From NCBI RefSeq assembly GCF_024347595.1, contig NZ_AP025507.1, positions 1,674,001 through 1,738,000 on the forward strand: a DNA stretch of 64,000 bases, written 5' to 3'. The notes under the pieces are model-generated. The model made no database searches, had not been told where the DNA came from, and worked only from the letters and a program-made list of their open reading frames with translations. Source of the stretch: Vibrio pomeroyi. Its GTDB lineage: Bacteria; Pseudomonadota; Gammaproteobacteria; Enterobacterales; Vibrionaceae. Below are positions 1 to 8,092 of the stretch, piece by piece (positions within the stretch are counted from its first letter, which is position 1; every line of letters begins with the position of its first letter). The position numbers and the translations under genes were made by a program.

Positions 1-454
1 TGAAGTGACAGAAGATGGCGAGTGTTCTGATGCGGATATGGTGAAGATCAAAAACAACTTAACCAAGCTTGCTGATCTAGGAGTGAGAGTCGCGATTGAC
101 GACTTTGGTACTGGCTATGCGGGCTTGGATTTTGTGAGACAATTTCCTTTCAGTATTCTCAAGATCGACCGTGTGTTTGTGAAGAACATTTCAGACGAAT
201 CAAGCCTTGGTATCCCTTTGCTGGAATCCATGCTTCAGTTGTCACAAACCTTAGGCATGCAAGTCATCGTTGAAGGCGTTGAGTACGAGTCCCAAGTGAA
301 CATCTTGTCTAAACTGGGGGTCGATTATATCCAAGGCTTCTACTTTTATAAGCCTATGCCAATCAACCTAACAATAAGCTTGCTCAGGCAGCAGCATGTG
401 GAGTCTAGCCTTGGTTTTCCAGCGTCATCGCCTTCAGCTACAGCGTTAGAGTAG
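1..454 (+). CDS. EAL-domain c-di-GMP phosphodiesterase, C-terminal part (cut by window edge)
   Basis: This is the end of an EAL domain, which hydrolyses cyclic di-GMP to pGpG in the cytoplasm and so lowers this second messenger. The visible part carries the EVTE stretch at its start, the hallmark IDDFGTGYAG segment with the paired aspartates, the LKIDRVFV strand, and the late VIVEGVE and QGFYFYKPMP motifs; these cover the second half of a normal EAL domain. The frame is open to base 2 with no stop, so the gene begins upstream of the window; the GTG at base 5 is only an internal codon. Whether a GGDEF, PAS or membrane region precedes the domain cannot be seen. The EAL motif itself and the first metal ligands are outside the window, so activity cannot be judged fully, though the visible catalytic residues are intact. 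Confidence 0.9.
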   Translation, partial: EVTEDGECSDADMVKIKNNLTKLADLGVRVAIDDFGTGYAGLDFVRQFPFSILKIDRVFVKNISDESSLGIPLLESMLQLSQTLGMQVIVEGVEYESQVNILSKLGVDYIQGFYFYKPMPINLTISLLRQQHVESSLGFPASSPSATALE

Positions 455-630
455 CCTAAGCGCAGTCGATATATTGTGTATCATTGATGCTTGCCCAAAA
501 GCCTCAAATCAATAGAGCTAGAGCCCTGTTTTTAGTGCCCTAGCTCTACTTTTAGTTAACTACTATACCCAACCACACACTATGCATTTGTACACCCAAC
601 AATCTCACCTACACTAACAATAGGTTTTTA

Positions 631-3105
631 GTGTGTGGAATGCGTGTCTTTATGTTTGCGAGTTGGTTTGATGATATATCCCTACAATGGAAGCTATTAG
701 TCAGCTTTTTCACCCCTATTGCGCTAATGGTTCTCGTCTCGTTTTCTGTCCATCAAAACACGCAGTCCATTGTCGAAGATAACCATTGGGTGGTTCACAC
801 CCACAAGGCCATTGCTCGTGCTCAAGAACTCCTTAACCTAGCGATAGATATGGAAACAGGCCAACGTGGATACCTGATTACCGGTGATCCTGTCTTCCTA
901 GAACCTTACGATCTTGCACTTGATGTGTGGAATCAAAAAATCACTACCTTGAGTGACCAAGTCAGTGATAACCCACCCCAAGTTGAACGACTAAAACGTA
1001 TAGATACTCTTCACGAAACATGGTTAGCAGAAGCCGGAGAAAAAGAAATCGCTCAACGTAGCCTCGTCGGTAATGGCGACACCACAATGCAGAATGTTAT
1101 CGACCTAACTCAGAAACAAACCGGAAAGAAAATCATTGATGAGATTCGTAGCGAAATAGCCGTGTTCATCGAAATTGAGCAGAAACTCATTCAGGTTCGA
1201 GTCGAAAAATCCGATAATTCCGCAAGCCAAACCACCTATGTACTGTTTCTGGGAACACTATTTTCAACGTTTATTTCGCTGCTTGTTGTGGCATGGTCGT
1301 CAAACAGAATCAATAAACGTATTCACCTCCTTCTCAATGCTGCAAACCAAGTGTCGGCAGGCCATTTAAAACAAGTCGCTTCAACCTTAGAACGCACCCC
1401 TTCAATGAATGGTAAAGACGAGGTAGCGCAGCTCACCCACAGCTTCCACAAAATGGCGACCAACCTAGTAAGAAGTAACAGCCAGATGGAAGCATCCAAT
1501 CAGGAACTGATCGCGGAACGTAAAAAAGCCGAAGCCGCAGCCAAGGCAAAAAGCGAGTTTCTTTCAACCATGAGTCACGAAATACGTACACCGATGAATG
1601 GTGTGCTCGGTATCTCGCAAATCATAGCTTCTCAAACCAAAGAGCCCTCAACCAAAGAGAACATCAACGTCATCCTCGATTCAGGTCAGCACCTCATGAC
1701 CATACTTAACGACATTCTAGATTTCTCTAAAGTTGAAGAGAACAAGCTCGAATTGGATATAGCGCCGTTTAACTTTGAACAAGTCATCAAACCGGTGTGT
1801 AGTGCAATCAAACCCATGGCCGATGAGAAAAGTATCCGTTTAATTGTTGAGAACGAAGTGCCTAATAACATCGACATTGTTGGCGACTGTGCGCGGTTAC
1901 GCCAAATCTTGTTTAACCTAGGTGGCAACGCGACCAAGTTCACCAATGAAGGCCATGTGTTGATTCAAGCCGAGCTTAACCAGCCCATGAACGAACTATT
2001 ACTGACAGTCACGGACACTGGCGTCGGCATACCACAAGATAAGCATCAGCACATCTTTAACTCGTTCGAGCAAGCAGACGCATCAACCACCAGAAAGTTT
2101 GGCGGCACAGGGCTTGGCCTTGCGATTGTTAAGAAGCTTGTCGAATTGATGGAAGGAAAAATAACGCTAAACAGCGCTGTTGGGTTGGGCACTAAATTCA
2201 AAGTATCGCTTCCCATCATGTGGCAAGAACGCCAAGCAACCGACATACACCCCAACCTAATGAGCACAGCAGAGCCGTTCAATACACCATTGAATGTGCT
2301 TCTGGTGGAAGACAACCGAATTAACGCGATTGTGGCAAAAGGCTTTTGTGAAAACCTCGGCTACCATGTCGAGTTAGCTGAAAACGGAAGAATCGCAACG
2401 GAATACCTCAAAACGGCTAAGTATGATCTGATCTTAATGGATAACCACATGCCTGAGATGAACGGGATTGAGGCAACACTGTTTATTAGGCAACAGCTTG
2501 GTTTAGAGACGTTGATCTTTGCGTATACTGCCGATGTTTTCCGCGAGGCACATGACAGCTTTATTGAAGCAGGTGCAGACCACGTTTTGACTAAACCTCT
2601 ACAACAAGAAAGCTTCTTCGATGCACTGCAGCAGTTCTCGTCTCGCCTTCCCAAACAAGCCAGCAGCGATAAAACCATCGACCTAAGCAGCAACGTGATA
2701 GAACTTCACCGAGAACCCATCGAAAAACTGAGCCTGACTGAAGAAGAGATAAGCCAATCTGAAGTCATTCAATCGTTCAAAGAGAACCACCATGAGTTAC
2801 TCATACTGCTAGAGTCCACATCCAGAGAGCTTGAGGAGTCGATAGACCAACTCATCGAGTACTACATGCAACATAACATCAAGTCGCTAAGGCAAACCCT
2901 GCACTCCATTAAAGGGATGTCTTTGAACCTTGGCTTAAAAATGCTCTCTCACCAAGCCCTTACCCTTGAGAAACAAGTAAGGCATCAGCAACTGCCAGAC
3001 ATCGAGCAACTTCAAAAGCTCATAAACCGCATCTTAGTGAATGAACATCAGGCTCAGCGCATGATGATGGCTTATGCTCCGCAACTGCCTAATCGCACGG
3101 GTTAG
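631..3105 (+). CDS. Hybrid sensor histidine kinase with CHASE3 input, receiver and HPt domains
   Basis: An inner-membrane phosphorelay sensor. An N-terminal membrane helix (about residues 18-40) is followed by a periplasmic CHASE3-like helical domain containing METGQRGYLITG, then a second helix near 200-222, a HAMP region, and a HisKA domain with STMSHEIRTP (phosphorylatable His about 316). The HATPase domain shows GTGLGLAIV. A receiver domain follows (LLVEDN; phospho-acceptor Asp about 604 in LILMDNHMP), then a C-terminal HPt domain with LHSIKG (His about 758). All relay residues are present, so a complete His-Asp-His chain is expected, passing phosphate to a response regulator not seen here. 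The signal is unknown. The start is uncertain: GTG at 631, ATG at 640 and ATG at 652 are all possible and none has a strong ribosome site. It follows the EAL gene by 176 bases on the same strand, so a shared signalling role is possible but not shown. Confidence 0.9.
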   Translation: MCGMRVFMFASWFDDISLQWKLLVSFFTPIALMVLVSFSVHQNTQSIVEDNHWVVHTHKAIARAQELLNLAIDMETGQRGYLITGDPVFLEPYDLALDVWNQKITTLSDQVSDNPPQVERLKRIDTLHETWLAEAGEKEIAQRSLVGNGDTTMQNVIDLTQKQTGKKIIDEIRSEIAVFIEIEQKLIQVRVEKSDNSASQTTYVLFLGTLFSTFISLLVVAWSSNRINKRIHLLLNAANQVSAGHLKQVASTLERTPSMNGKDEVAQLTHSFHKMATNLVRSNSQMEASNQELIAERKKAEAAAKAKSEFLSTMSHEIRTPMNGVLGISQIIASQTKEPSTKENINVILDSGQHLMTILNDILDFSKVEENKLELDIAPFNFEQVIKPVCSAIKPMADEKSIRLIVENEVPNNIDIVGDCARLRQILFNLGGNATKFTNEGHVLIQAELNQPMNELLLTVTDTGVGIPQDKHQHIFNSFEQADASTTRKFGGTGLGLAIVKKLVELMEGKITLNSAVGLGTKFKVSLPIMWQERQATDIHPNLMSTAEPFNTPLNVLLVEDNRINAIVAKGFCENLGYHVELAENGRIATEYLKTAKYDLILMDNHMPEMNGIEATLFIRQQLGLETLIFAYTADVFREAHDSFIEAGADHVLTKPLQQESFFDALQQFSSRLPKQASSDKTIDLSSNVIELHREPIEKLSLTEEEISQSEVIQSFKENHHELLILLESTSRELEESIDQLIEYYMQHNIKSLRQTLHSIKGMSLNLGLKMLSHQALTLEKQVRHQQLPDIEQLQKLINRILVNEHQAQRMMMAYAPQLPNRTG

Positions 3106-3310
3106 GTGTGTTAGGGTCATCGATACCCACCTTCTTTTAACAAACAAGCCATACTCAAACCGCCATTTAGGCGATCAATCACAAGCTATTCAACCAGACA
3201 TTCCTTGTTACATAAGGCACTGAAAAACCGCGAAAGAAAAACCAACGGCCATGGGTCTCCTTTGATGGACATTTAACTTCATCGCATCTTGAGTGCACAA
3301 AAGGAATATC

Positions 3311-3709
3311 ATGGAAAAGACACTTCAAACCAAACTGGCGACCAGCCTACTACTACTGAGAATCGGCATTTTTATCGTCTTCTTGTTCTGGGGCTTAGAT
3401 AAGATCCTAGTGCCTGAACACGCCGTAAAAGTGTTGTCTGGCTTCTACGGCATCGACATATCGGTGAATGCGATGATGGCGCTGGGTGTTGCTCAGCTTG
3501 GTTTTTTAGGCGCGTTCGTTGTAGGCATGTGGAAAAAGTACACCTACGGCGCGGTTCTAGTCTTGCATGCAGGTTCCACCTTCGCCTCTTTCGCTAAGTA
3601 CATGGACCCGTTCAATAACCTACTGTTCTTTGCCTCTTGGCCAATGCTCGCAGCTTGTGTCGCACTATTCTTACTGCGTGACCACGACACTTACAGCGTT
3701 GCCAACTAA
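3311..3709 (+). CDS. DoxX-like small membrane protein
   Basis: A 132-residue protein with four hydrophobic segments, rich in the LLLRIGIFIVFLFWGLDKI type of helix seen at the start of DoxX-family proteins. Family members are inner-membrane proteins of mostly unknown function, some tied to oxidative stress or to quinone-linked enzymes. The ATG at 3311 is chosen over the in-frame GTG at 3293 because AAGGA lies just before it. The gene stands alone, is followed by a good hairpin terminator, and is the last chromosomal-type gene before the integron cassette cluster that begins about 45 bases downstream. The family assignment rests on length and helix pattern, so it is moderate. Confidence 0.7.
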   Translation: MEKTLQTKLATSLLLLRIGIFIVFLFWGLDKILVPEHAVKVLSGFYGIDISVNAMMALGVAQLGFLGAFVVGMWKKYTYGAVLVLHAGSTFASFAKYMDPFNNLLFFASWPMLAACVALFLLRDHDTYSVAN

Positions 3710-3712
3710 TAC

Positions 3713-3741
3713 AAAGGGCGCCTGTTAATGGCGCCCTCTTT
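3713..3741 (+). terminator. Terminator after the DoxX-like gene
   Basis: AGGGCGCC and GGCGCCCT form an 8-bp perfect stem with a 7-base loop, followed by CTTT. It lies directly after the stop codon at 3709. The T-run is short, so termination may be imperfect. Confidence 0.7.
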
Positions 3742-3754
3742 GGCTAGATTGATT

Positions 3755-3772
3755 TTTAAACGTTTGTTACGT
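3755..3772 (-). repeat. Remnant of an attC site (outer end only)
   Basis: TTAAACGTTTGTTACGT matches the outer end of the complete attC at 4384-4506, which ends TTAAACGTTTGTTAGCT. The rest of the site is absent: the terminator of the DoxX-like gene lies directly to its left. On the minus strand this is where the attC of the secreted-protein cassette (3781-4206) should be, nine bases after its stop codon. It therefore marks the worn left edge of the cassette cluster. Confidence 0.6.
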
Positions 3773-3780
3773 GTCTTGTG

Positions 3781-4206
3781 TTAAAAACTCATATTGGACA
3801 CGGCGGACTGAAAGTTATTAACACCAATTTTAAATAAATTACCATTTGTAGATACAATAACTGGATGACCTCTCCATAAGTTACCAATAACCCACTGTTG
3901 CTCCTGTTTTGTAGCGATAACATAGACTCTCTGATATGACTGACAAAACGTAAATATTTGCGTTGGATTATCGTTTACTACAGCATCGACCATACTAGAT
4001 GGAGGATTGCTATCAAAGCCACAACCGTCCATTCCAGACATGTTTAACAACTGAATCATCGGCGCCCCTTCGACAATGCTAACTGATACCATACGAGAAG
4101 CATCAACATTATAATTTGCCACTTCGTTTTCCGGCGAGTAATACCAAGTATGAGCACTGACAACTGAAGAGAAAGAAAGAAGAAATGTAAGACTAAGCTT
4201 TTTCAT
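3781..4206 (-). CDS. Small exported protein in an integron cassette, function unknown
   Basis: A 141-residue protein starting with a clear signal peptide (MKKLSLTFLLSFSSVVSA, cleavage probably after VSA), so it is exported to the periplasm or beyond. The mature part has two cysteines (in GCGFD and TFCQS), which could form a disulfide in that compartment. It contains no family motif that I recognise. It lies on the minus strand, like most genes of the cassette cluster, between a whole attC at 4384-4506 and an attC remnant at 3755-3772, so it is best read as the last cassette of the array. Its leader (4207-4383) is unusually long for a cassette and could hold a promoter of its own. Confidence 0.6.
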   Translation of the reverse strand: MKKLSLTFLLSFSSVVSAHTWYYSPENEVANYNVDASRMVSVSIVEGAPMIQLLNMSGMDGCGFDSNPPSSMVDAVVNDNPTQIFTFCQSYQRVYVIATKQEQQWVIGNLWRGHPVIVSTNGNLFKIGVNNFQSAVSNMSF

Positions 4207-4383
4207 TAATATTAGGTAGATGTATTTTTACATTGTCAATCCATCAACAGATGCAACATTCACACAACACCCTTGTAAATCCATTGAGGGCAACATCGCT
4301 AAGAAGCTGATGGGCGTGAGTTATACACTAAAAGCAAGTTAACTAAAGCAAATTTATTTTATCGTAAGGTATAAATCAGACAC
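4207..4383. other. Cassette leader without a gene
   Basis: This is 177 AT-rich bases between the start of the secreted-protein gene and the attC site at 4384. I see no open frame with a ribosome site. Typical cassettes have much shorter leaders, so a promoter for the minus-strand gene is possible, but I could not pick a convincing -35/-10 pair. Confidence 0.4.
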
Positions 4384-4506
4384 ATAACGCCCGCTTTAGT
4401 GGTGAGCAACGCAAAACCGAAGCTACCGCATACAACCTTAACTACTAAAATCAACGCATGGTGAAGATGCCACGCGTTGTGAATCCGTCTTAAACGTTTG
4501 TTAGCT
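4384..4506 (-). repeat. attC site 1 (VCR-like integron recombination site)
   Basis: The site starts with ATAACGCCCGCTTTAG and ends with CGTTTGTTAGCT, with imperfect dyad symmetry between (GAGCAACGC near the left end against GCGTTGTGAA near the right). Read on the minus strand, the order is that of the Vibrio cholerae repeat: AACAAACG at the start and GGGCGTTAT at the end. So the cassettes are oriented on the minus strand. Sites 2 to 5 share the layout. Confidence 0.88.
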
Positions 4507-4595
4507 GCATTTATGTGTGCAACATCAAATGTTTAAAACTCCGTTTTGATGCATAATGCTATACAGGACTAACGAATATCACATTACAGGTTGTT

Positions 4596-5387
4596 ATGGA
4601 AAATTTTTTCACTTTGAAATACAAGAAAAATTATGACATTAGAACGTTTAGAGCTGATGGTCATTTGTATACTTGCTTAAGAGATATACTCAAAACTTTA
4701 AGTGATGAGGATAAAATTCTTAATGGTGGTAAACCCGTGAAGTCCATGGCGACTCGTCTCCAAGCTCAAATTCAAGTTTTAGATTCTGATGAACATAAAA
4801 ATTTTAATATGCCTCATCCAGATACAGGCGTTGAAATGAGTGAGATTTGTTTAACTGAGCCAGGACTTTATCGTGTACTAACAAGAGACGAAACTCCAGC
4901 AGGCAAGGCTTTTCAGAGATGGCTATTTCACGAAGTACTTCCATCAATAAGAGAGCATAAACAGTACCCACCTCCAGAAAATCCATCTACTGGTGTTGCA
5001 ACCCCTGATTTCGCAAACATGGATGTAACTCAAACATCACTTCAAATGCTTGTACACGTAGCTTCTGGTTTAAATAATGCACTTGAAGAGCTGAAAACTG
5101 TAAAAGCAGATACCAAAAAACTTAGAGATGAAACACAGCAGTTCCAAAGTGAAACAAGTATTAGACTAGAAAACTTAGAAACCAATGATCAATTATATGG
5201 TTTGATTTGCATGGATGAGTTTTTGTCAAAGCACCCAGATATTACCGTGAATAGAAGTAACTTTTTGTCAGCCTGTGTCAATTTCAAATTGAAGAATAGT
5301 GGCAAGCACATAAAGGTTATGGGCAATGAAGGAACTGAACTACATTACTTTGATATAGAAACATTGAGTGCTGCTAAAATCTACTAA
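4596..5387 (+). CDS. BRO-N (phage antirepressor-like) domain protein in an inverted cassette
   Basis: A 263-residue protein. Residues 1-125 look like a BRO-N domain, as found in phage antirepressors and baculovirus BRO proteins. The signs are an early F-R-x-D-G segment, then LTEPGLYRVLTRDETPAGKA, FQRWLFHEVLPSIREH, the usual end of that domain. A middle section (about 150-190) is charged and heptad-like, probably a coiled coil. The C-terminal 65 residues (CMDEFLSKHPDITVNRSNF onward) form a second small domain I do not recognise. BRO-N domains bind DNA or regulators, so a regulatory role is likely. The gene lies between attC sites 1 and 2 but points against the array, so it must be transcribed from its own promoter in the 90 bases upstream, where CATCAAA and TTTGATG form a small inverted repeat. 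A hairpin at 5397-5423 follows the stop. Confidence 0.8.
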   Translation: MENFFTLKYKKNYDIRTFRADGHLYTCLRDILKTLSDEDKILNGGKPVKSMATRLQAQIQVLDSDEHKNFNMPHPDTGVEMSEICLTEPGLYRVLTRDETPAGKAFQRWLFHEVLPSIREHKQYPPPENPSTGVATPDFANMDVTQTSLQMLVHVASGLNNALEELKTVKADTKKLRDETQQFQSETSIRLENLETNDQLYGLICMDEFLSKHPDITVNRSNFLSACVNFKLKNSGKHIKVMGNEGTELHYFDIETLSAAKIY

Positions 5388-5423
5388 CTGATAATCGCAA
5401 TGGGGAGAGGTTTACCTCATTGC

Positions 5424-5525
5424 AGCTAACGCCCACTTAAGCGGACGGAAATAGTTGGCTAAAATGTGTAGCGTAGCGAAACTCAGCCAACTATTGGAGA
5501 ATCCGTCTTGGACGCTTTGTTAGGC
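5424..5525 (-). repeat. attC site 2
   Basis: The site runs from AGCTAACGCCCACTTAAG to CGCTTTGTTAGGC. The outer cores (GCTAAC and GTTAGGC) pair, as do the inner arms ATAGTTGGCT and AGCCAACTAT. The stop codon of the neighbouring minus-strand cassette gene (5520) lies inside the site, as is common in cassettes. Confidence 0.88.
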
Positions 5526-6092
5526 TCCGAACTCAGCAACAAATGCATTCATGTAGTTTCTATAAAAATTCAGCGCGGTCTCTGCTGCTTCGACTGGAGA
5601 CATTGGTCCTGGCACTCCATTACCCCATGGTGGGGAATACGCTTGCCCTCTATCAGTCACATCAACTAACTCAAATTTAATATCCATTTTAATTGCTGGT
5701 TTTCTTAATGGGTTTACTGGAACAAACACATCAGGTTTACCCATAGTTCTTTGTACTATCCCGATAGGTGTACATGAATAGTTACTCAAATGTCCTGTAA
5801 CTTCTTGTACGCTGTGTTCATCACTATTTCGAGCATGCAAAATGTAGTTTAGTAATCGGTCTTGTTTTTTCTGTGCCTTATAGGGCTTTTGAAACTGACC
5901 AAACTTCCCACGATTAACAGCAACACCAGCTCTCTCAATTTTCTTCCATACCTTTTCGATAGACACTATAAAGCCTCGCCATTCAATATCCATATCATCG
6001 AATGATTCACACTCTTTCATATTTTTGAAATGGCGTTCTGCAGCACTAAGCTCTCTTTTCGCTACTGAAAAAGCACCACTTAATTTCCCCAT
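5520..6092 (-). CDS. Unknown cassette protein (190 residues)
   Basis: I do not recognise this protein. It is a soluble 190-residue protein without signal peptide or membrane helix. The first 70 residues are helical and charged, with a basic stretch (GKFGQFQKPYKAQKKQDR) followed by LNYILHARNSDEHSVQE; the second half has proline-rich strands (FVPVNPLRKPAIKMD) and a final helix (AAETALNFYRNYMNAFVAEF). The H-x-R-N-x-D-E-H stretch is reminiscent of small helical proteins of HEPN type (R-x4-6-H), but this is only a resemblance. TAAGG sits six bases before the ATG, so the start is well supported. It fills one cassette, flanked by attC sites 2 and 3. Confidence 0.6.
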   Translation of the reverse strand: MGKLSGAFSVAKRELSAAERHFKNMKECESFDDMDIEWRGFIVSIEKVWKKIERAGVAVNRGKFGQFQKPYKAQKKQDRLLNYILHARNSDEHSVQEVTGHLSNYSCTPIGIVQRTMGKPDVFVPVNPLRKPAIKMDIKFELVDVTDRGQAYSPPWGNGVPGPMSPVEAAETALNFYRNYMNAFVAEFGA

Positions 6093-6123
6093 ATATAACC
6101 TTACTTAAATTTTTCGCCTAGGA

Positions 6124-6251
6124 GCCTAACGCCCAATTAAGATGTGAGCAACACTACCACGAAACGAAACCGTTGCACCTTAAACACAAAACCCAACGAT
6201 GGAATGAAAAATGCCAAGCGTTGGGAATCACTCTTAAATTGTTTGCTAGGT
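6124..6251 (-). repeat. attC site 3, with an altered core
   Basis: It starts GCCTAACGCCCAATTAAG and ends CTTAAATTGTTTGCTAGGT. It shares ATGTGAGCAAC near the left and GAATCACTCTTAAA near the right with sites 4 and 5. The right core reads GCTAGGT instead of the GTTRRRY form, so the essential GTT is changed to GCT. Since GTT/AAC is needed for core recognition, this site may recombine poorly. Confidence 0.82.
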
Positions 6252-6264
6252 GCTTGTTGACACG

Positions 6265-6966
6265 TTAATTTAGCCTAGCTGGTTGCACCGCTTGAACCAA
6301 AGCTGGGATATCAACATGTGTCAGCGCACCTTTCTTTGCTTTGTTATTCAAATACGTACCGAATTTTTCAGATACGTATACATCATCCATCCATCGACGA
6401 AACTCACCGAGAGCTTCAACTGGGTAAATCCAAGCCATTGGATCTCGTTGCGGAAAGTCTTCTGGAAAAACGTGCAGGTGTTTACGACGTTCACCATACT
6501 TACCGTCAAACTCATTACTACACCAATGCTTACCCCAAGCCATACCAACACTGATATCAGGCATTGTTTGGTGATCGAAAGGCATACCGCCACGGATACC
6601 CGAAATAACCAAATTAGCAATTTCTGAGAATACGCTAAAGTAGCCTGACGGTAGTTCGTTTAAAGTAATACGTTCATGAAACGTTTTCCAGTATTGTGGT
6701 AACGCATCTTCTGGATCGTAGCCAGTACGTTCATAAATAAATGTACGAAGTGTAAGTTTAGCAAGGTTACGATAGTTTGAACGAGCTTGGTCAGAGGGCG
6801 TTTGAGAATCAAAGGCATAGTATTCAAGAATTGCCATGCAATTAGTATCATTGATTGCGTGATATCTCTTCCCGTGAACATTTATGGGTACATAAAGCTC
6901 ATTTGGGTCGCCACCTTGCTCTAAGATAAGTTTTTCAATTGCTTGCCCACGAGGCTTAAAGCGCAA
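6265..6966 (-). CDS. Unknown cassette protein whose leader was replaced by an insertion sequence
   Basis: The frame is open on the minus strand from 7077, but everything above about 6999 is insertion-sequence DNA and 6987-6999 is attC, so the true start must be lower. A TTG at 6966 with GGGA upstream gives a 233-residue protein and is my choice; the first in-frame ATG lies about 60 codons further in. The protein is soluble, with a helical middle and a conserved-looking section (SGYFSVFSEIANLVISGIRG, then MPDISVGMAWGKHW, then LGEFRRWMDDVYV) that gives the impression of a phage-related domain from memory only; I cannot name it. It is followed directly by attC site 3. The insertion probably removed its natural promoter path from the array, so expression is doubtful. 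Confidence 0.55.
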   Translation of the reverse strand: MRFKPRGQAIEKLILEQGGDPNELYVPINVHGKRYHAINDTNCMAILEYYAFDSQTPSDQARSNYRNLAKLTLRTFIYERTGYDPEDALPQYWKTFHERITLNELPSGYFSVFSEIANLVISGIRGGMPFDHQTMPDISVGMAWGKHWCSNEFDGKYGERRKHLHVFPEDFPQRDPMAWIYPVEALGEFRRWMDDVYVSEKFGTYLNNKAKKGALTHVDIPALVQAVQPARLN

Positions 6967-6986
6967 CTCTGTTTCCCAATCTTTAA

Positions 6987-6999
6987 CTAACGTAATTAG
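6987..6999 (-). repeat. attC site 4, left fragment
   Basis: CTAACGTAATTAG directly before the insertion-sequence inverted repeat resembles the left end of sites 3 and 5 (CTAACGCCCAATTAAG and ATAACGCCGCATTAAG). Joined to the fragment at 8326, it restores a plausible attC. A few of these bases may belong to the element. Confidence 0.55.
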
Positions 7000-7011
7000 A
7001 TGGTCTCCCCC
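7000..7011 (+). repeat. Left inverted repeat of the IS1111-group element
   Basis: ATGGTCTCCCCC is the exact reverse complement of 8312-8323. It lies 64 bases before the transposase start. Confidence 0.85.
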
Positions 7012-7075
7012 TACCACTTCACATGACTGTAAGCCATGCTTGGAGTGTTCAGGTCCGAAGTAAAAGGAGAAGACC

Positions 7076-8092
7076 ATGACTCAGCATAAAATCATCGGCA
7101 TCGATTTAGCAAAAAATGTCTTCTTTCTTTTTGAAATCAATCATAAAGGGAAGAATTTTTGCCGTAAAAAACTTCAACGAAGTAAACTACTTAGTTACAT
7201 CGCCAATAAAGAAACCTGTACTATCGCCATGGAAGCTTGTTCCGGCGCACACTACTGGGCTCGTGAATTCTCTCAGTTCGGTCACGAAGTCATACTCTAC
7301 GCACCCCAACATGTGAAAACTCAAAGGCGTAAACAGAAAAACGACTATAACGATGCTGAAGCCATTGCCGAAGTCGCTCTCTACAAAAGACCTCACCCTG
7401 TTCCTCATAAATCAGTCGAGCAACAAGACATCCAATCTCTTATTCGAATGAGACGTCTGCTCGTCACTGAAAGAACTCGTATCGTTAATCAAGTGCGTGG
7501 CCTTATCTCTGAATACGGCATCATTATGCCCAAAGGAGCCCCAACCTTCAGAAAGGCCATACCCGAAATACTCGAGAACGATGAAAACCAACTGTCTTGT
7601 ATATTAAGAGAGCTGCTATCCCATCAGTACGAACGATATTTATACATCGACGAACAGGTAAAATGGTTCGACGATAAACTTAACCAAACCGTCAAGCAGT
7701 TCGAAAACGCAAAGCGACTTATGTCTATTCCTGGCTTTGGACCACTCACAAGCCAAGCCGTTGCGGTATGGCTTGGCTCTGGACAACAGTTCAAAACTGG
7801 TAGAGATGCCTCCGCCGCAATGGGGCTTGTACCAAGGCAAGATACCAGCGGCGACAAAGTCATTCTTCTTGGAATAACCAAAAGAGGCAACACGTATATC
7901 CGCTCCCTACTCGTTCATGGAGCAAGAGCAGCGCTGAGGCGCGCCAAATTTAAATCCGATAATCTCAGTAAGTGGATGCTTGAACTCCAAGAGCGACGAG
8001 GACCAAACAGAGCCGCTGTCGCAAACAAACTCATGCGCATAGCGTGGGCCGTCATCACTAAAAATGAAGAGTATCGACCAACACAAAGCTAA
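7076..8092 (+). CDS. IS1111-group transposase (DEDD/serine recombinase of the IS110 family)
   Basis: A 338-residue transposase. The N-terminal RuvC-like DEDD domain starts with IIGIDLAKNVFF (Asp 10), followed by MEACSGAHYWARE and the DYNDAEAIAE segment. The C-terminal domain holds the helix-hairpin stretch SIPGFGPLTS, then MGLVPRQDTSGDKVILLGIT, KRGNTYIRSLLVHGARA, which is the IS1111-type signature containing the likely catalytic serine of the S-G pair. These enzymes cut and join DNA guided by a small RNA from the element. The frame is intact and full length, so the element may be active. AAAGGAGAAGACC before the ATG gives a strong ribosome site. The gene points against the neighbouring cassette genes. 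Confidence 0.93.
   Translation: MTQHKIIGIDLAKNVFFLFEINHKGKNFCRKKLQRSKLLSYIANKETCTIAMEACSGAHYWAREFSQFGHEVILYAPQHVKTQRRKQKNDYNDAEAIAEVALYKRPHPVPHKSVEQQDIQSLIRMRRLLVTERTRIVNQVRGLISEYGIIMPKGAPTFRKAIPEILENDENQLSCILRELLSHQYERYLYIDEQVKWFDDKLNQTVKQFENAKRLMSIPGFGPLTSQAVAVWLGSGQQFKTGRDASAAMGLVPRQDTSGDKVILLGITKRGNTYIRSLLVHGARAALRRAKFKSDNLSKWMLELQERRGPNRAAVANKLMRIAWAVITKNEEYRPTQS

Noticed and set aside
6283..7077. Start of the cassette gene at ATG 7077
   Set aside because: The first 26 codons lie in insertion-sequence DNA on the opposite strand to the transposase, without ribosome site, so this start is not natural.
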